The notes under the pieces are model-generated. The model was given only the letters and a program-made list of their open reading frames with translations. It ran no database searches and had not been told where the DNA came from. Positions 14,740 through 22,008 of a DNA stretch of 22,977 nucleotides are shown piece by piece. Numbering within the stretch: position 1 is the first letter of the stretch; each line of letters opens with the position of its first letter. The stretch covers positions 1 through 22,977 of the forward strand of contig JAZNDR010000056.1 of the NCBI GenBank assembly GCA_045588185.1, read 5' to 3'. This DNA comes from Scatosoma sp045588185 (GTDB taxonomy: Bacteria; Bacillota; Clostridia; Christensenellales; Borkfalkiaceae). The position numbers were made by a program, and so were the translations under genes.

Positions 14740-15370
14740 TTATGCAGACTTTTTAATAAATCTTATATGATAGAGTTCTTTCTCTTCTCTTGCCTGCTCT
14801 AAAAGTTCTTCTCTCTTTTGGATAGGAGATTGCCAAACTCTTTTACCATACCTATTCCTTAATGAGGAATGAGGTCTATTATTATATCTTATTAGCCATT
14901 CAGCCATTTGTTTCTTCAAATCTTCAAAACTATTGAAGGATAATGTGTTGTAAAAACCTTCTTGGTCTGACCTATGACTTCTTTCTACCTTTCCATTGTG
15001 CCTTGGAGTATAGGCTCTTATAAGTTGATGACGGATTCCAAGTTTGTTCATAAACTTATCTACTATATGTATCTTGCCTTCTCCCGTGCCTTTTGGATTT
15101 GTAAACTCCGTGCCATTATCGGTTTGGATTACTTCCGGGATATAGCCAAAATATACGATTGCTCTCTTTAAGAAGTCTACGGTAGAAAAACCACAATGCT
15201 CTTTATAAGGATATATAAATCTTTCTCTTGAGGCTTCATCAATAATAGTATATTGATATAACCACTCTTCCTTAAACTCTCCCTTGTTGCATTCCCTTGG
15301 AACATATTTTACGTCCATTTGCATTTTTGCTCCAACCATTAGAGGAGTGTCATAAGGTTGAGGAATATAC
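14740..15370 (-). pseudogene. DDE integrase-core transposase, N-terminus missing
   Basis: About 210 codons of the catalytic half of an rve-type transposase (the IS3/IS481-like group). The DDE residues are visible as MDVKYV, QTDNGTEF and PRHNGKVERSH, in the usual order and spacing. The start of the family, including the helix-turn-helix, is absent: homology-like sequence stops around RYIPQPYD at about 15366-15372, where sequence of a different gene on the plus strand begins. The apparent GTG start at 15384 lies in that foreign sequence. No intact inverted repeats were found, so this is a remnant, not an active element. Confidence 0.8.
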
Positions 15371-16618
15371 CGCGACGAATACACCGTCGAAGAGCATGGC
15401 TGTGAAAACGGTAGTCAGGATTATCAGTACGACGAAAACGAACATTGGTTTGCTTGCGAATGTTTCAGAAAGATAGACGGCACAAACGATTCACACACGA
15501 TAGAGTTTGAACACGATAGAAACTATCATTTAGGAAAGTGTTATTGCGGATTTGCTGACGATAAAGAGGCGCACACGGGCGGAGAAGCGACCTGCACGGA
15601 AAGGGCGGTTTGCGATATTTGTAAGGAGTCATACGGTAACGAGCCTTTGGGACATATTTTAGGCGATGACGGCAATTGCGTTGGCTGTGGGGAAGAAATC
15701 GTATTTATGACAGAGGTATATGGAGATACGAAGTATTACCTTGAAATGCCCGCTTTATGGGATTTTAAACACGGAAGCGGAAAATTGCTTGCCGATATTA
15801 CTGTAAGCGGAGAATTAAATACGGGAAGCGGAGGAGAGCCTACGCTCGATTTAAACGGTTATACGATTCGCGTATCGGAAGAAGCGACGGTAGCGAACGC
15901 GTTATTTGTAACGGCAAGCGGGGATTCTTCTTTAAAGATTATAGATACTTCCGAGGCAAAAGCGGGTGCAATTGATTACGACGGTATCATTTTCGGCGGG
16001 CAAGGTTATACGCAGGTAGAAAGCTGTAATTTCCCGAGCGGTATTCGAGTAAAGAATATGTGTATATTGGATATTGTAGCGGACGGCTTGTGCTTCGGCG
16101 AAGCGGTTGTGGCAGAGGACGCAACGGAATATACGACGGCGATAACGATAGCAAAACACGCGCACAAAATGCAGACGAACGAAACGCAACACTGGTTTGT
16201 ATGCGTGTGTGGCGAGGAAAAGCTAAAAGAAGAACACGCAGATTACGATAACGACGGCGAATGCGATTTCTGTGATATTAAAATATCAACGCAAGACGAA
16301 ACGAGCGACACGGAAACGAGCGACACGGAAACGAGCGACACGGAAACGAGTGACACGGAAACAAGTGACACGACAACGAGCGACACGGAAACGAGCGACA
16401 CGGAAACAAGCGACACGGAAACAAGTGATACGACAACAAGCGACACGACAACGAGCGATAATGCCGATAAGAAAAACGAAGGGGAAGAAGGAAAAGAACC
16501 TGAGGAAGCGGACGAGGGTTGCGGCGGAAGCGCGACGAGCACTATGGCAGGCGTTTTCAGCGTGCTGAGCGTAGCGGTTCTGGCGGTAGTAATCAGAAGA
16601 AGAAAAACGAGCTCATAA
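15362..16618 (+). pseudogene. Surface protein with Cys-rich modules and C-terminal membrane anchor, 5'-truncated
   Basis: The frame is open from 15362 to the stop at 16616-16618 (418 codons) but has no credible start before a TTG at 15647, and coding-like sequence (EEHGCENGSQDYQYDENEHW) precedes that TTG, so the 5' end was lost at the transposase junction. Modules: several CxC/CxxC units (CICKESYGNEPLGH, CVGCGEE, FVCVCGEE, CDFCDIK) of the type repeated in clostridial cell-surface proteins, a beta-rich middle, eleven ETSDT/TTSDT repeats, then GCGGS, a hydrophobic helix (STMAGVFSVLSVAVLAVVI) and RRRK. The tail resembles a sorting or anchor signal but lacks LPXTG. It could also be expressed from an unseen alternative start. 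Confidence 0.7.
16298..16462 (+). repeat. Eleven 15-bp coding repeats (ETSDT/TTSDT)
   Basis: Direct tandem units of the form GAAACGAGCGACACG with a few substitutions, in frame, encoding an acidic Ser/Thr linker between the Cys-rich part and the membrane anchor. Such tracts expand and contract by slippage. Confidence 0.9.
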
Positions 16619-16634
16619 TACCTCCTTATAATAA

Positions 16635-16668
16635 AAGAAGCCCGTGCGGGAATGCGCGGGCTTCTTTA
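16635..16668 (+). terminator. Intrinsic terminator of the surface-protein gene
   Basis: AAGAAGCCCG (16635-16644) pairs with CGGGCTTCTT (16657-16666), extended inward by T-G, G-C and C-G, followed by TTT. Confidence 0.8.
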
Positions 16669-16682
16669 TGGCACCAAATCCA

Positions 16683-16721
16683 ACGAAAAACCCGACGCCT
16701 TTAAGCGTCGGGTTTTTTCGT
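16683..16721. terminator. Bidirectional terminator, hup side
   Basis: AAAAACCCGACGC / GCGTCGGGTTTTT with loop CTTTAA. T-runs occur in both directions, so it serves the minus-strand hup gene as well. Confidence 0.85.
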
Positions 16722-16730
16722 AGCTTTTGA

Positions 16731-17006
16731 TTAGTCGTTCATCATATCCTTGTAAGCTTTACCGAATTTCATAACGGGCTTTTTGCAAGCTGCAATTGCA
16801 ACCTTTTCTTTCGTCGCGGGGTTGATACCGGTTTTAGCCGCTACGTTTTTAACTTCAAACGTACCGAAGCCTACGAGTTGTACCTTTTCGCCTGCTTTCA
16901 ATGCTTCCGTAACGGTAGCAACGAATGCGTCGTACGCGATAGCCGCGTCTTTGTTCGTGAAACCTGCTTTTTCTGCCATTGCTTTGATGAATTCGCCTTT
17001 GTTCAT
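16731..17006 (-). CDS. hup: HU family DNA-binding protein
   Basis: A 91-residue histone-like protein forming dimers that bend and compact DNA. It shows the HU/IHF signature: MNKGEFIKAMAEKAG start, LVGFGTFEV, then the beta-arm GINPATKEKVAIAACKKP and FGKAYKDM at the end. One oddity is the arm: it reads GINPATKEKVAI in place of the more common GRNPQTGEEI form, still with the Pro that intercalates DNA. The start ATG 17006 follows AAAGGGGAC. It has its own consensus promoter and a terminator, so it is a single-gene unit. Confidence 0.95.
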   Translation of the reverse strand: MNKGEFIKAMAEKAGFTNKDAAIAYDAFVATVTEALKAGEKVQLVGFGTFEVKNVAAKTGINPATKEKVAIAACKKPVMKFGKAYKDMMND

Positions 17007-17065
17007 AAGAGTTTGTCCCCTTTAAATTTAATTTCTTAAAAACGGCTGAGTTTCTAAGTAATTTT

Positions 17066-17094
17066 ATTATACAGTATAGAAAGCGTTTTGTCAA
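17066..17094 (-). promoter_or_regulatory. Consensus sigma-A promoter of hup
   Basis: Minus strand: TTGACA (17094-17089), 17-bp spacer, TATAAT (17071-17066), as expected for an abundant protein. Confidence 0.85.
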
Positions 17095-17144
17095 GTGTCG
17101 AAAGGAAAAAAATACCGAAAAAGCTTGAAAAATCAAGTGTTTTT

Positions 17145-17205
17145 ACTCATAGGGACAAAAAGTGAATACTGGGTAAAGACCGATACGGATCAGATGGGAT
17201 TATGA
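17145..17205 (+). pseudogene. Possible 3' remnant of an unknown gene
   Basis: A short open stretch ending at TGA 17203-17205 encodes GTKSEYWVKTDTDQMGL, which reads like a protein C-terminus and is immediately followed by a strong terminator. The sequence upstream is the hup promoter region, so the start is absent. I do not recognise the family. The left limit is a guess. Confidence 0.28.
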
Positions 17206-17206
17206 A

Positions 17207-17243
17207 AAAGTCATTACGGAAGACTTTCTGTAATGGCTTTTTT
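17207..17243 (+). terminator. Intrinsic terminator between the hup region and the large gene
   Basis: AAAGTCATTAC (17207-17217) pairs with GTAATGGCTTT (17230-17240), followed by T-rich sequence. It would end a plus-strand gene whose body is no longer here. Confidence 0.8.
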
Positions 17244-17328
17244 CTTTAGTACAGCTTTTATTTGATGAAATTTTGCTATTTTTGAGGTGTTAATATGTAA
17301 AAATAATGTGGAAACTTCGGTTAAAATA

Positions 17329-17357
17329 TTGAAATATGTAGAATTTTAGTGTATAAT
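17329..17357 (+). promoter_or_regulatory. Sigma-A promoter of the large PRTase/PNP gene
   Basis: TTGAAA (17329-17334), 17-bp spacer, TATAAT (17352-17357), giving a leader of about 50 nt before the ATG at 17414. Confidence 0.75.
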
Positions 17358-17413
17358 ATAGATGTTAGGTATTGTTTAAAATTATATGTTGTTCAAAGCC
17401 AGGAGGTTGTTAT

Positions 17414-20400
17414 ATGAATACCTTTAAGAAATACTCAGCAAAAATTTTGGATTTCTATAACAAAATTTTGGATTCAAATCCAGATTACATTGTCCCTGTG
17501 GAAAGAAAAGGATGTAAATTAATTCGATTATTGGAATCAAAAAATAATGGCAACTCTGACTTTCGGCATGCCCAAATTCGTTACAAGCAATACTTTGAAA
17601 ATTTCAAACCTTCTCTGAAAGGTAAAACAATTGCTGTAATAGACGATGCATCAAAATATACATCATCTCTTTTGGAATATAGAGAATATTTTGAATCGTT
17701 AGGCGCTAATGTGAATACTTACTCTTTTGTAGGTCAAGACGCTTTGCGTACAGGAGAACGTGAAAAATACGATGAAAAGGCTGTAATATTTCAATATTTG
17801 AAGGAGTCGACTTATCAAGAATACATTATTCAACAGTCAATCGAGTTATCCAAATCAGAGTATTCCTTTGATATTGACCATTTGGTGTTTCAGACCAGAA
17901 TCTCAGTTGAAAAATACGAAGATTTTGTTAACCAAGTGTGCGATTTAGGAGAGTTCGATTATACGAATGATGTATATACCCCAGAACATATTTCAAAGTT
18001 TTGTTGTTATAATTTTAACTTTCCTATATGTCTACCATTCAAAGAAGATCAAGGGGTCTACCAAGCATCTATAATAAAGATAAGAGTATCATACAATTAT
18101 GAGTCTAACATTCTTTCTTTGGTACCTTTATATTATCCATCTTGGGACATTATAACATTTGCAAAATTAAAGAAAGAATTAACCAATCTTCCTTTTGAAT
18201 TACCATATCCATTAACTTTCGATTTGGCTCAAGAAGGAATGTATATGGATATAATTTATGTTTGTAATTTATATTTGCTTAAACAGTTTATTTCTAACAT
18301 ACAAAACATTGAAGAACTCAAAAATCTGAGCTTTGCTCACTATGATTTAATTGCTTATGTAGGAACCAAAAACTCTAAACAGATTGTTTCATCAGCATGC
18401 CGATTTATAACAGATAGTCTTGATTGTACAGAAAATGGGCTTTTTATATTGCCTGACAACAGAGCGAATTTTTCTAATACTCCAAAAATAAATTCAATTA
18501 TGTCGTTAATGAAGCATTTAAGGGAGGAGTACGAAAGAAGACTTTTTGATCAAAAATCATTGCTGGATGTAAAATATTTTTTATCCTTTGACGATCTATA
18601 TTCAAGATATTCGGGCAAGGCCAATTTGATAAAATGGATAGATATATTATGTGATCGCGGTGTAATGGTGGCACGAAATGTTGTTTTGAACGGGCAGTAT
18701 TGCAGAGCGTGTCGATCAGGAGAGGCTGATTATGACCACATTGAGCGAAAAACAGAAATTTTATTGCCGATTATAATTAATATATGCGGTATAAAGTCTG
18801 ATAAAACATGTCGCATAAAAGCAACTCTCTTGAATAAAATTATTGCTAACTTGTCATATGACTATCCGATGGATTCTTGCGACTTCCACCATTTTTTCAC
18901 AAAACCATATTTTTATGGTCCATTTTCGTATGCAAAAAACAGATTGAATGACGAGGTAGAAACTCCACTGTATGATGTGGAAAAGATATCCACCTATTGT
19001 ACATATGATGAATCCTCTGGAGAATTTTTGGCTTTGGATTTTCAACTAATCGAGAAAGAACTTGAGGCTTTTTCTCAATCAGATTTGGTGCCGCTTTCTG
19101 AAATTATCTCATATATCGATTTGTTGAAAAAAATAAGTGATTATTTCGGTAAAGCTGATGCATTAAATCAACTAATAATTTGTAGAGATCAAGATATATA
19201 TTATCGACATGTACACTTTGATATTATAACCGCATATAATAATCTTCTCACAGCCCACAAAACAGCTATATTGTTTAAATCTGAACAATATCTAAGAGAT
19301 GCTGCAAAAGTAGCAAACGAAGCCGCTAAAAAATTGAAGTATAGTCAAAAAGATTTGTTTGATAAAATTGAAGAAGTTTTCAAATCTGACTTGCGTACTT
19401 TAAATGCATATAACAAAATATTTGGTTCTAAAGTGGATTTTAGCTCGGATTTTTTCCCCATCCTTAATGATTTGCGTTATGTGACTGCTTTGGAACAAGC
19501 ATTAACAAATATTATGCTATATAATTGTGTATATGATCAAAAATATCTGTCCAAGTTTATTAAACTGGCCCAAGAATATTCTTTGATTGGCGAAACAGAG
19601 ATGAATGCTGTAAGTGAACTTTCAATGGTAACAGATTCTCAAACGCTAAACAAATTATATCTTCAAAATATCAAAACAATAAAATCAATTATTGATGTAT
19701 TGTTTGATGATTTATGTACACGAATAAATCAATTAAAAAAACCCACCGACAGTGATTATGTTCTCTCGAATAGGAGGAGAGAAATACAGGTTGCTATAAA
19801 TAAATGTGTTCAGTATATCAAAAAGAACAATCTTTCGCAGTATACATTGCTTCGATTTGATTTTTCTGGATATCGTAACATTGAAGGCTCTAAACCTATT
19901 AATGTAATAGAAAACGTGCACAGCATGGTTAAATGTTTACTTGATTCGGAAAAACATGGGCGCTTCGCGTATGGCTTAGTTGGATCAAATACTTTTGGAA
20001 TAATTCTGTTTGATTCTGTTGAAACAACAATAGCGTTTGCAAATAATCTACAGAAGTTGTTTTTCCAGAAAGGCATACACCAAGTGGATTTTAAATTTGG
20101 TTGTTCCTATCGTAAAATTAGTGAACGCTTGTGGGAAGACGTTTCGTCGGCATGGACAGAATCGGAAGACTGTAGTCAAATGTCACTAAGACAGAAGAAT
20201 TATTACGCCGGTTTTACTGTTGCGGAAGAAACCTTTACAAAATTTAGAGAGGAGCTCAAATCTGATTTTACTATGATTATTGAAAACAATAATAAATATT
20301 ATTTGCATAAGGATTTTGAAAACACCGATTCAGAGCGAATTAAAAAATATGATACTGATACGGATGATAGCGTACAAATTGGTATAATTACGGCCCTTAC

Positions 20401-21256
20401 TGAAGAATTTGTAGCAATGCAAAAAATGCTTACAAATGCAAAAATTGCAATATTCCCTAAAAAAGGAAAAAACAATTCCATAGGAAGAGAATATTGTATA
20501 GGAAAAATTCGTTCATTAGATGGCGAAGAACATAATGTTGCCTTAACACAAACGATAGGCCCTGGAAATACAGCAGCAGCCACAAGAGCGAATAGTTTAT
20601 TAGAAAGATTTCCTAATCTTAATGTTATAATTATGACTGGAATTGCTGGAGGTATTCCAAGCCCAGAAGATAAAGAAAAACATGTTAGACTTGGAGATAT
20701 TGTTGTATCAAAATCCATTATTTCTTATGATTTTGTTAGCGAAAAGAATAATATTATCGAACTTAGAGGTAGAATGGTAGCTCCTTCCGCTAGATTAACG
20801 GCGGCACAAAATCATTTGGACAGAAGTGAATTTTTAGGAACTAAACCATGGGAGAAATACATTGACGATGTGATTTTGGACATGCCCAAAATATATTCGC
20901 GCCCCCCTATATCTAGCGATGTTCTATATGATCGCGATAATAATATCATACTGCATCCAGTTGATGAATCCCGACAAGAAAAACCACGCATTTATAAGGG
21001 CAATATAGCATCAGCAAATAGAGTATTAAAAAATGCAGAAAAGCGTGACAAATTAAAAGCAGATCATAATGTATATGCTGTGGAAATGGAAGGAAGTGGA
21101 GTTGCTGATGCCACTTGGGAAGCAGAAATAGGCTATTATGTAGTTCGTGGCATTAGCGATTATTGCGACGGTCATAAGAATGATATTTGGCATAATTATG
21201 CAGCTTTGGCCGCGGCAGCTTACACACGTGCATTAATTGAGAAACTTCCGTATTAA
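17414..21256 (+). CDS. 1280-residue protein: PRTase-like, cyclase-like and nucleoside phosphorylase domains; candidate defence protein
   Basis: I chose ATG 17414 because AGGAGG (17401-17406) precedes it; an upstream in-frame start at 17372 lacks a site. Residues 1 to about 130 look like a phosphoribosyltransferase-fold domain: YIVPVERKG, then KTIAVIDDASKYTSSL (about 71-86), which has the hydrophobic-DD-small-T pattern of the PRPP loop. About 330-480 holds a possible winged helix (DRGVMVARNVVLNGQYC). About 795-965 resembles a class III nucleotide cyclase core (LLRFDFSGYRN, YGLVGSNTFGIILF), but the second metal Asp seems replaced. About 985-1280 is a nucleosidase/phosphorylase (PNP/MTAN) domain: IGIITALTEEF, TGIAGGIPSP, YAVEMEGSG and RGISDYCDGHKND. 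PNP-type domains act as ATP- or nucleotide-depleting effectors in several anti-phage systems, so a single-gene abortive defence role is plausible, though not shown. Strong AT bias and flanking terminators suggest horizontal gain. Confidence 0.8.
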   Translation: MNTFKKYSAKILDFYNKILDSNPDYIVPVERKGCKLIRLLESKNNGNSDFRHAQIRYKQYFENFKPSLKGKTIAVIDDASKYTSSLLEYREYFESLGANVNTYSFVGQDALRTGEREKYDEKAVIFQYLKESTYQEYIIQQSIELSKSEYSFDIDHLVFQTRISVEKYEDFVNQVCDLGEFDYTNDVYTPEHISKFCCYNFNFPICLPFKEDQGVYQASIIKIRVSYNYESNILSLVPLYYPSWDIITFAKLKKELTNLPFELPYPLTFDLAQEGMYMDIIYVCNLYLLKQFISNIQNIEELKNLSFAHYDLIAYVGTKNSKQIVSSACRFITDSLDCTENGLFILPDNRANFSNTPKINSIMSLMKHLREEYERRLFDQKSLLDVKYFLSFDDLYSRYSGKANLIKWIDILCDRGVMVARNVVLNGQYCRACRSGEADYDHIERKTEILLPIIINICGIKSDKTCRIKATLLNKIIANLSYDYPMDSCDFHHFFTKPYFYGPFSYAKNRLNDEVETPLYDVEKISTYCTYDESSGEFLALDFQLIEKELEAFSQSDLVPLSEIISYIDLLKKISDYFGKADALNQLIICRDQDIYYRHVHFDIITAYNNLLTAHKTAILFKSEQYLRDAAKVANEAAKKLKYSQKDLFDKIEEVFKSDLRTLNAYNKIFGSKVDFSSDFFPILNDLRYVTALEQALTNIMLYNCVYDQKYLSKFIKLAQEYSLIGETEMNAVSELSMVTDSQTLNKLYLQNIKTIKSIIDVLFDDLCTRINQLKKPTDSDYVLSNRRREIQVAINKCVQYIKKNNLSQYTLLRFDFSGYRNIEGSKPINVIENVHSMVKCLLDSEKHGRFAYGLVGSNTFGIILFDSVETTIAFANNLQKLFFQKGIHQVDFKFGCSYRKISERLWEDVSSAWTESEDCSQMSLRQKNYYAGFTVAEETFTKFREELKSDFTMIIENNNKYYLHKDFENTDSERIKKYDTDTDDSVQIGIITALTEEFVAMQKMLTNAKIAIFPKKGKNNSIGREYCIGKIRSLDGEEHNVALTQTIGPGNTAAATRANSLLERFPNLNVIIMTGIAGGIPSPEDKEKHVRLGDIVVSKSIISYDFVSEKNNIIELRGRMVAPSARLTAAQNHLDRSEFLGTKPWEKYIDDVILDMPKIYSRPPISSDVLYDRDNNIILHPVDESRQEKPRIYKGNIASANRVLKNAEKRDKLKADHNVYAVEMEGSGVADATWEAEIGYYVVRGISDYCDGHKNDIWHNYAALAAAAYTRALIEKLPY

Positions 21257-21277
21257 GCTTAATTTATCTAATTTCAG

Positions 21278-21322
21278 AAAGTCACTATAGGTTCTTTTTG
21301 ATGGGAACTATGGTGACTTTTG
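21278..21322 (+). terminator. Intrinsic terminator after the large gene
   Basis: AAAGTCACTATAG (21278-21290) pairs with CTATGGTGACTTT (21308-21320), with one T-G pair; a short T-run follows. Confidence 0.75.
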
Positions 21323-21413
21323 CAATTAATTATGTTTTTAAAGTTAACAGTTTGTTTTCTGGACTTTTTCCTCTTTCTGTGGTAGTGTGTTGTGCTAACA
21401 GGAGGTGCAACAC

Positions 21414-21680
21414 ATGAACAACCCGATAAAAGAATTGTGGCATGGAAACATAATACCGCAAGAGGACAGCCGAACGAACTCAAAGGAGATGAAGAAACTC
21501 CTCGGCTACATGGCAAGGCATCATGAGGAACTCGAAAAGAGCTTCACAGACGAACAGAAGGAAACATTTGAGAAGTTTCACGATTGCTGGAGTGCGTATA
21601 TGAGCCTCGCCGAAGCAGCCATCTTCGAGTATGCCTTCAAGTTAGGAATGCAGATTGCTATAGAAACCTTAATTGACTAA
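21414..21680 (+). CDS. DUF6809-like small protein
   Basis: 88 residues from ATG 21414, chosen because GGAGG (21401-21405) sits eight bases upstream; a GTG at 21405 would begin inside that site. The sequence starts NNPIKELWHGNIIPQE and continues with EMKKLLGYMARHHEELEKSF and a helical end (YAFKLGMQIAIETL). This pattern is widespread among gut Clostridia and, as I recall it, corresponds to the DUF6809 family; its function is unknown. It is an all-helical cytosolic protein, followed by its own hairpin terminator. The ribosome binding site lies in the loop of a 6-bp hairpin (GTGTTG / CAACAC). Confidence 0.8.
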   Translation: MNNPIKELWHGNIIPQEDSRTNSKEMKKLLGYMARHHEELEKSFTDEQKETFEKFHDCWSAYMSLAEAAIFEYAFKLGMQIAIETLID

Positions 21681-21688
21681 CAATACAG

Positions 21689-21722
21689 AAATCCATCAAG
21701 GGCGAAAGTTTTTGATGGATTT
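21689..21722 (+). terminator. Hairpin terminator after the DUF6809-like gene
   Basis: A perfect 11-bp stem (AAATCCATCAA / TTGATGGATTT) with a 12-nt loop; the following T-run is weak (GTTCGTGTTT). Confidence 0.65.
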
Positions 21723-21757
21723 GTTCGTGTTTATATTACCTTACAATACAAAACTAC

Positions 21758-21786
21758 TTGAAATATTCACAAATTTGTAGTATAAT
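21758..21786 (+). promoter_or_regulatory. Sigma-A promoter of the NRPS leader
   Basis: TTGAAA (21758-21763), 17-bp spacer, TATAAT (21781-21786). The expected start is near 21793, about 215 nt ahead of the NRPS start codon. Confidence 0.8.
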
Positions 21787-21792
21787 GTAGAT

Positions 21793-21985
21793 GCTAAACT
21801 ATAATTAAACAAAAAACGAAAAATACTGGTATGGGGGTACTATACCCTTTTTCCACTTGCGTCTTGAATTTGATAAAAATGCAGATTCCATCGACGTAAG
21901 TACATAGTGTTTTTCGTATCGATATAGTTTGGCGACTATCGGAGTTTGCATTTTTTAGGCGTTAGCTTCGGTTAGCGCCTTTTTT
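21793..21985 (+). ncRNA. Structured 5' leader of the NRPS gene, riboswitch-like candidate
   Basis: An 11-bp closing stem P1 (CGAAAAATACT 21817-21827 with AGTGTTTTTCG 21906-21916, one G-T pair) encloses two arms: P2 (GGTAT 21828-21832 with ATACC 21842-21846) and P3 (ACTTGCGTC 21855-21863 with GACGTAAGT 21893-21901). This makes a three-way junction. P4 follows (21920-21941), then a terminator hairpin at 21958-21979. The P3 loop segment 21875-21889 is complementary over 15 bases to 21941-21955, just before the terminator. I could not match it to a riboswitch or T-box consensus that I know. Confidence 0.6.
21958..21985 (+). terminator. Leader terminator ahead of the NRPS start
   Basis: GGCGTTAGC (21958-21966), loop TTCG, GTTAGCGCC (21971-21979), then TTTTTT. 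All nine pairs form with two G-T pairs, and the loop is the very stable C-UUCG-G type. It lies between the promoter and the start codon, so it can attenuate transcription. Confidence 0.85.
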
Positions 21986-22008
21986 ATTTGTCAAAGGAAA
22001 GCTTCAGT

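Noticed and set aside
16298..16462. Regular 15-bp repeats that could be taken for a CRISPR array
   Set aside because: There are no spacers; the units are in-frame tandem codons for ETSDT in a surface-protein linker.
17860..19800. Possible P-loop or STAND NTPase in the middle of the large protein
   Set aside because: No Walker A (GxxxxGK[ST]) or Walker B pattern is present; the segment YSRYSGKANL does not fit.
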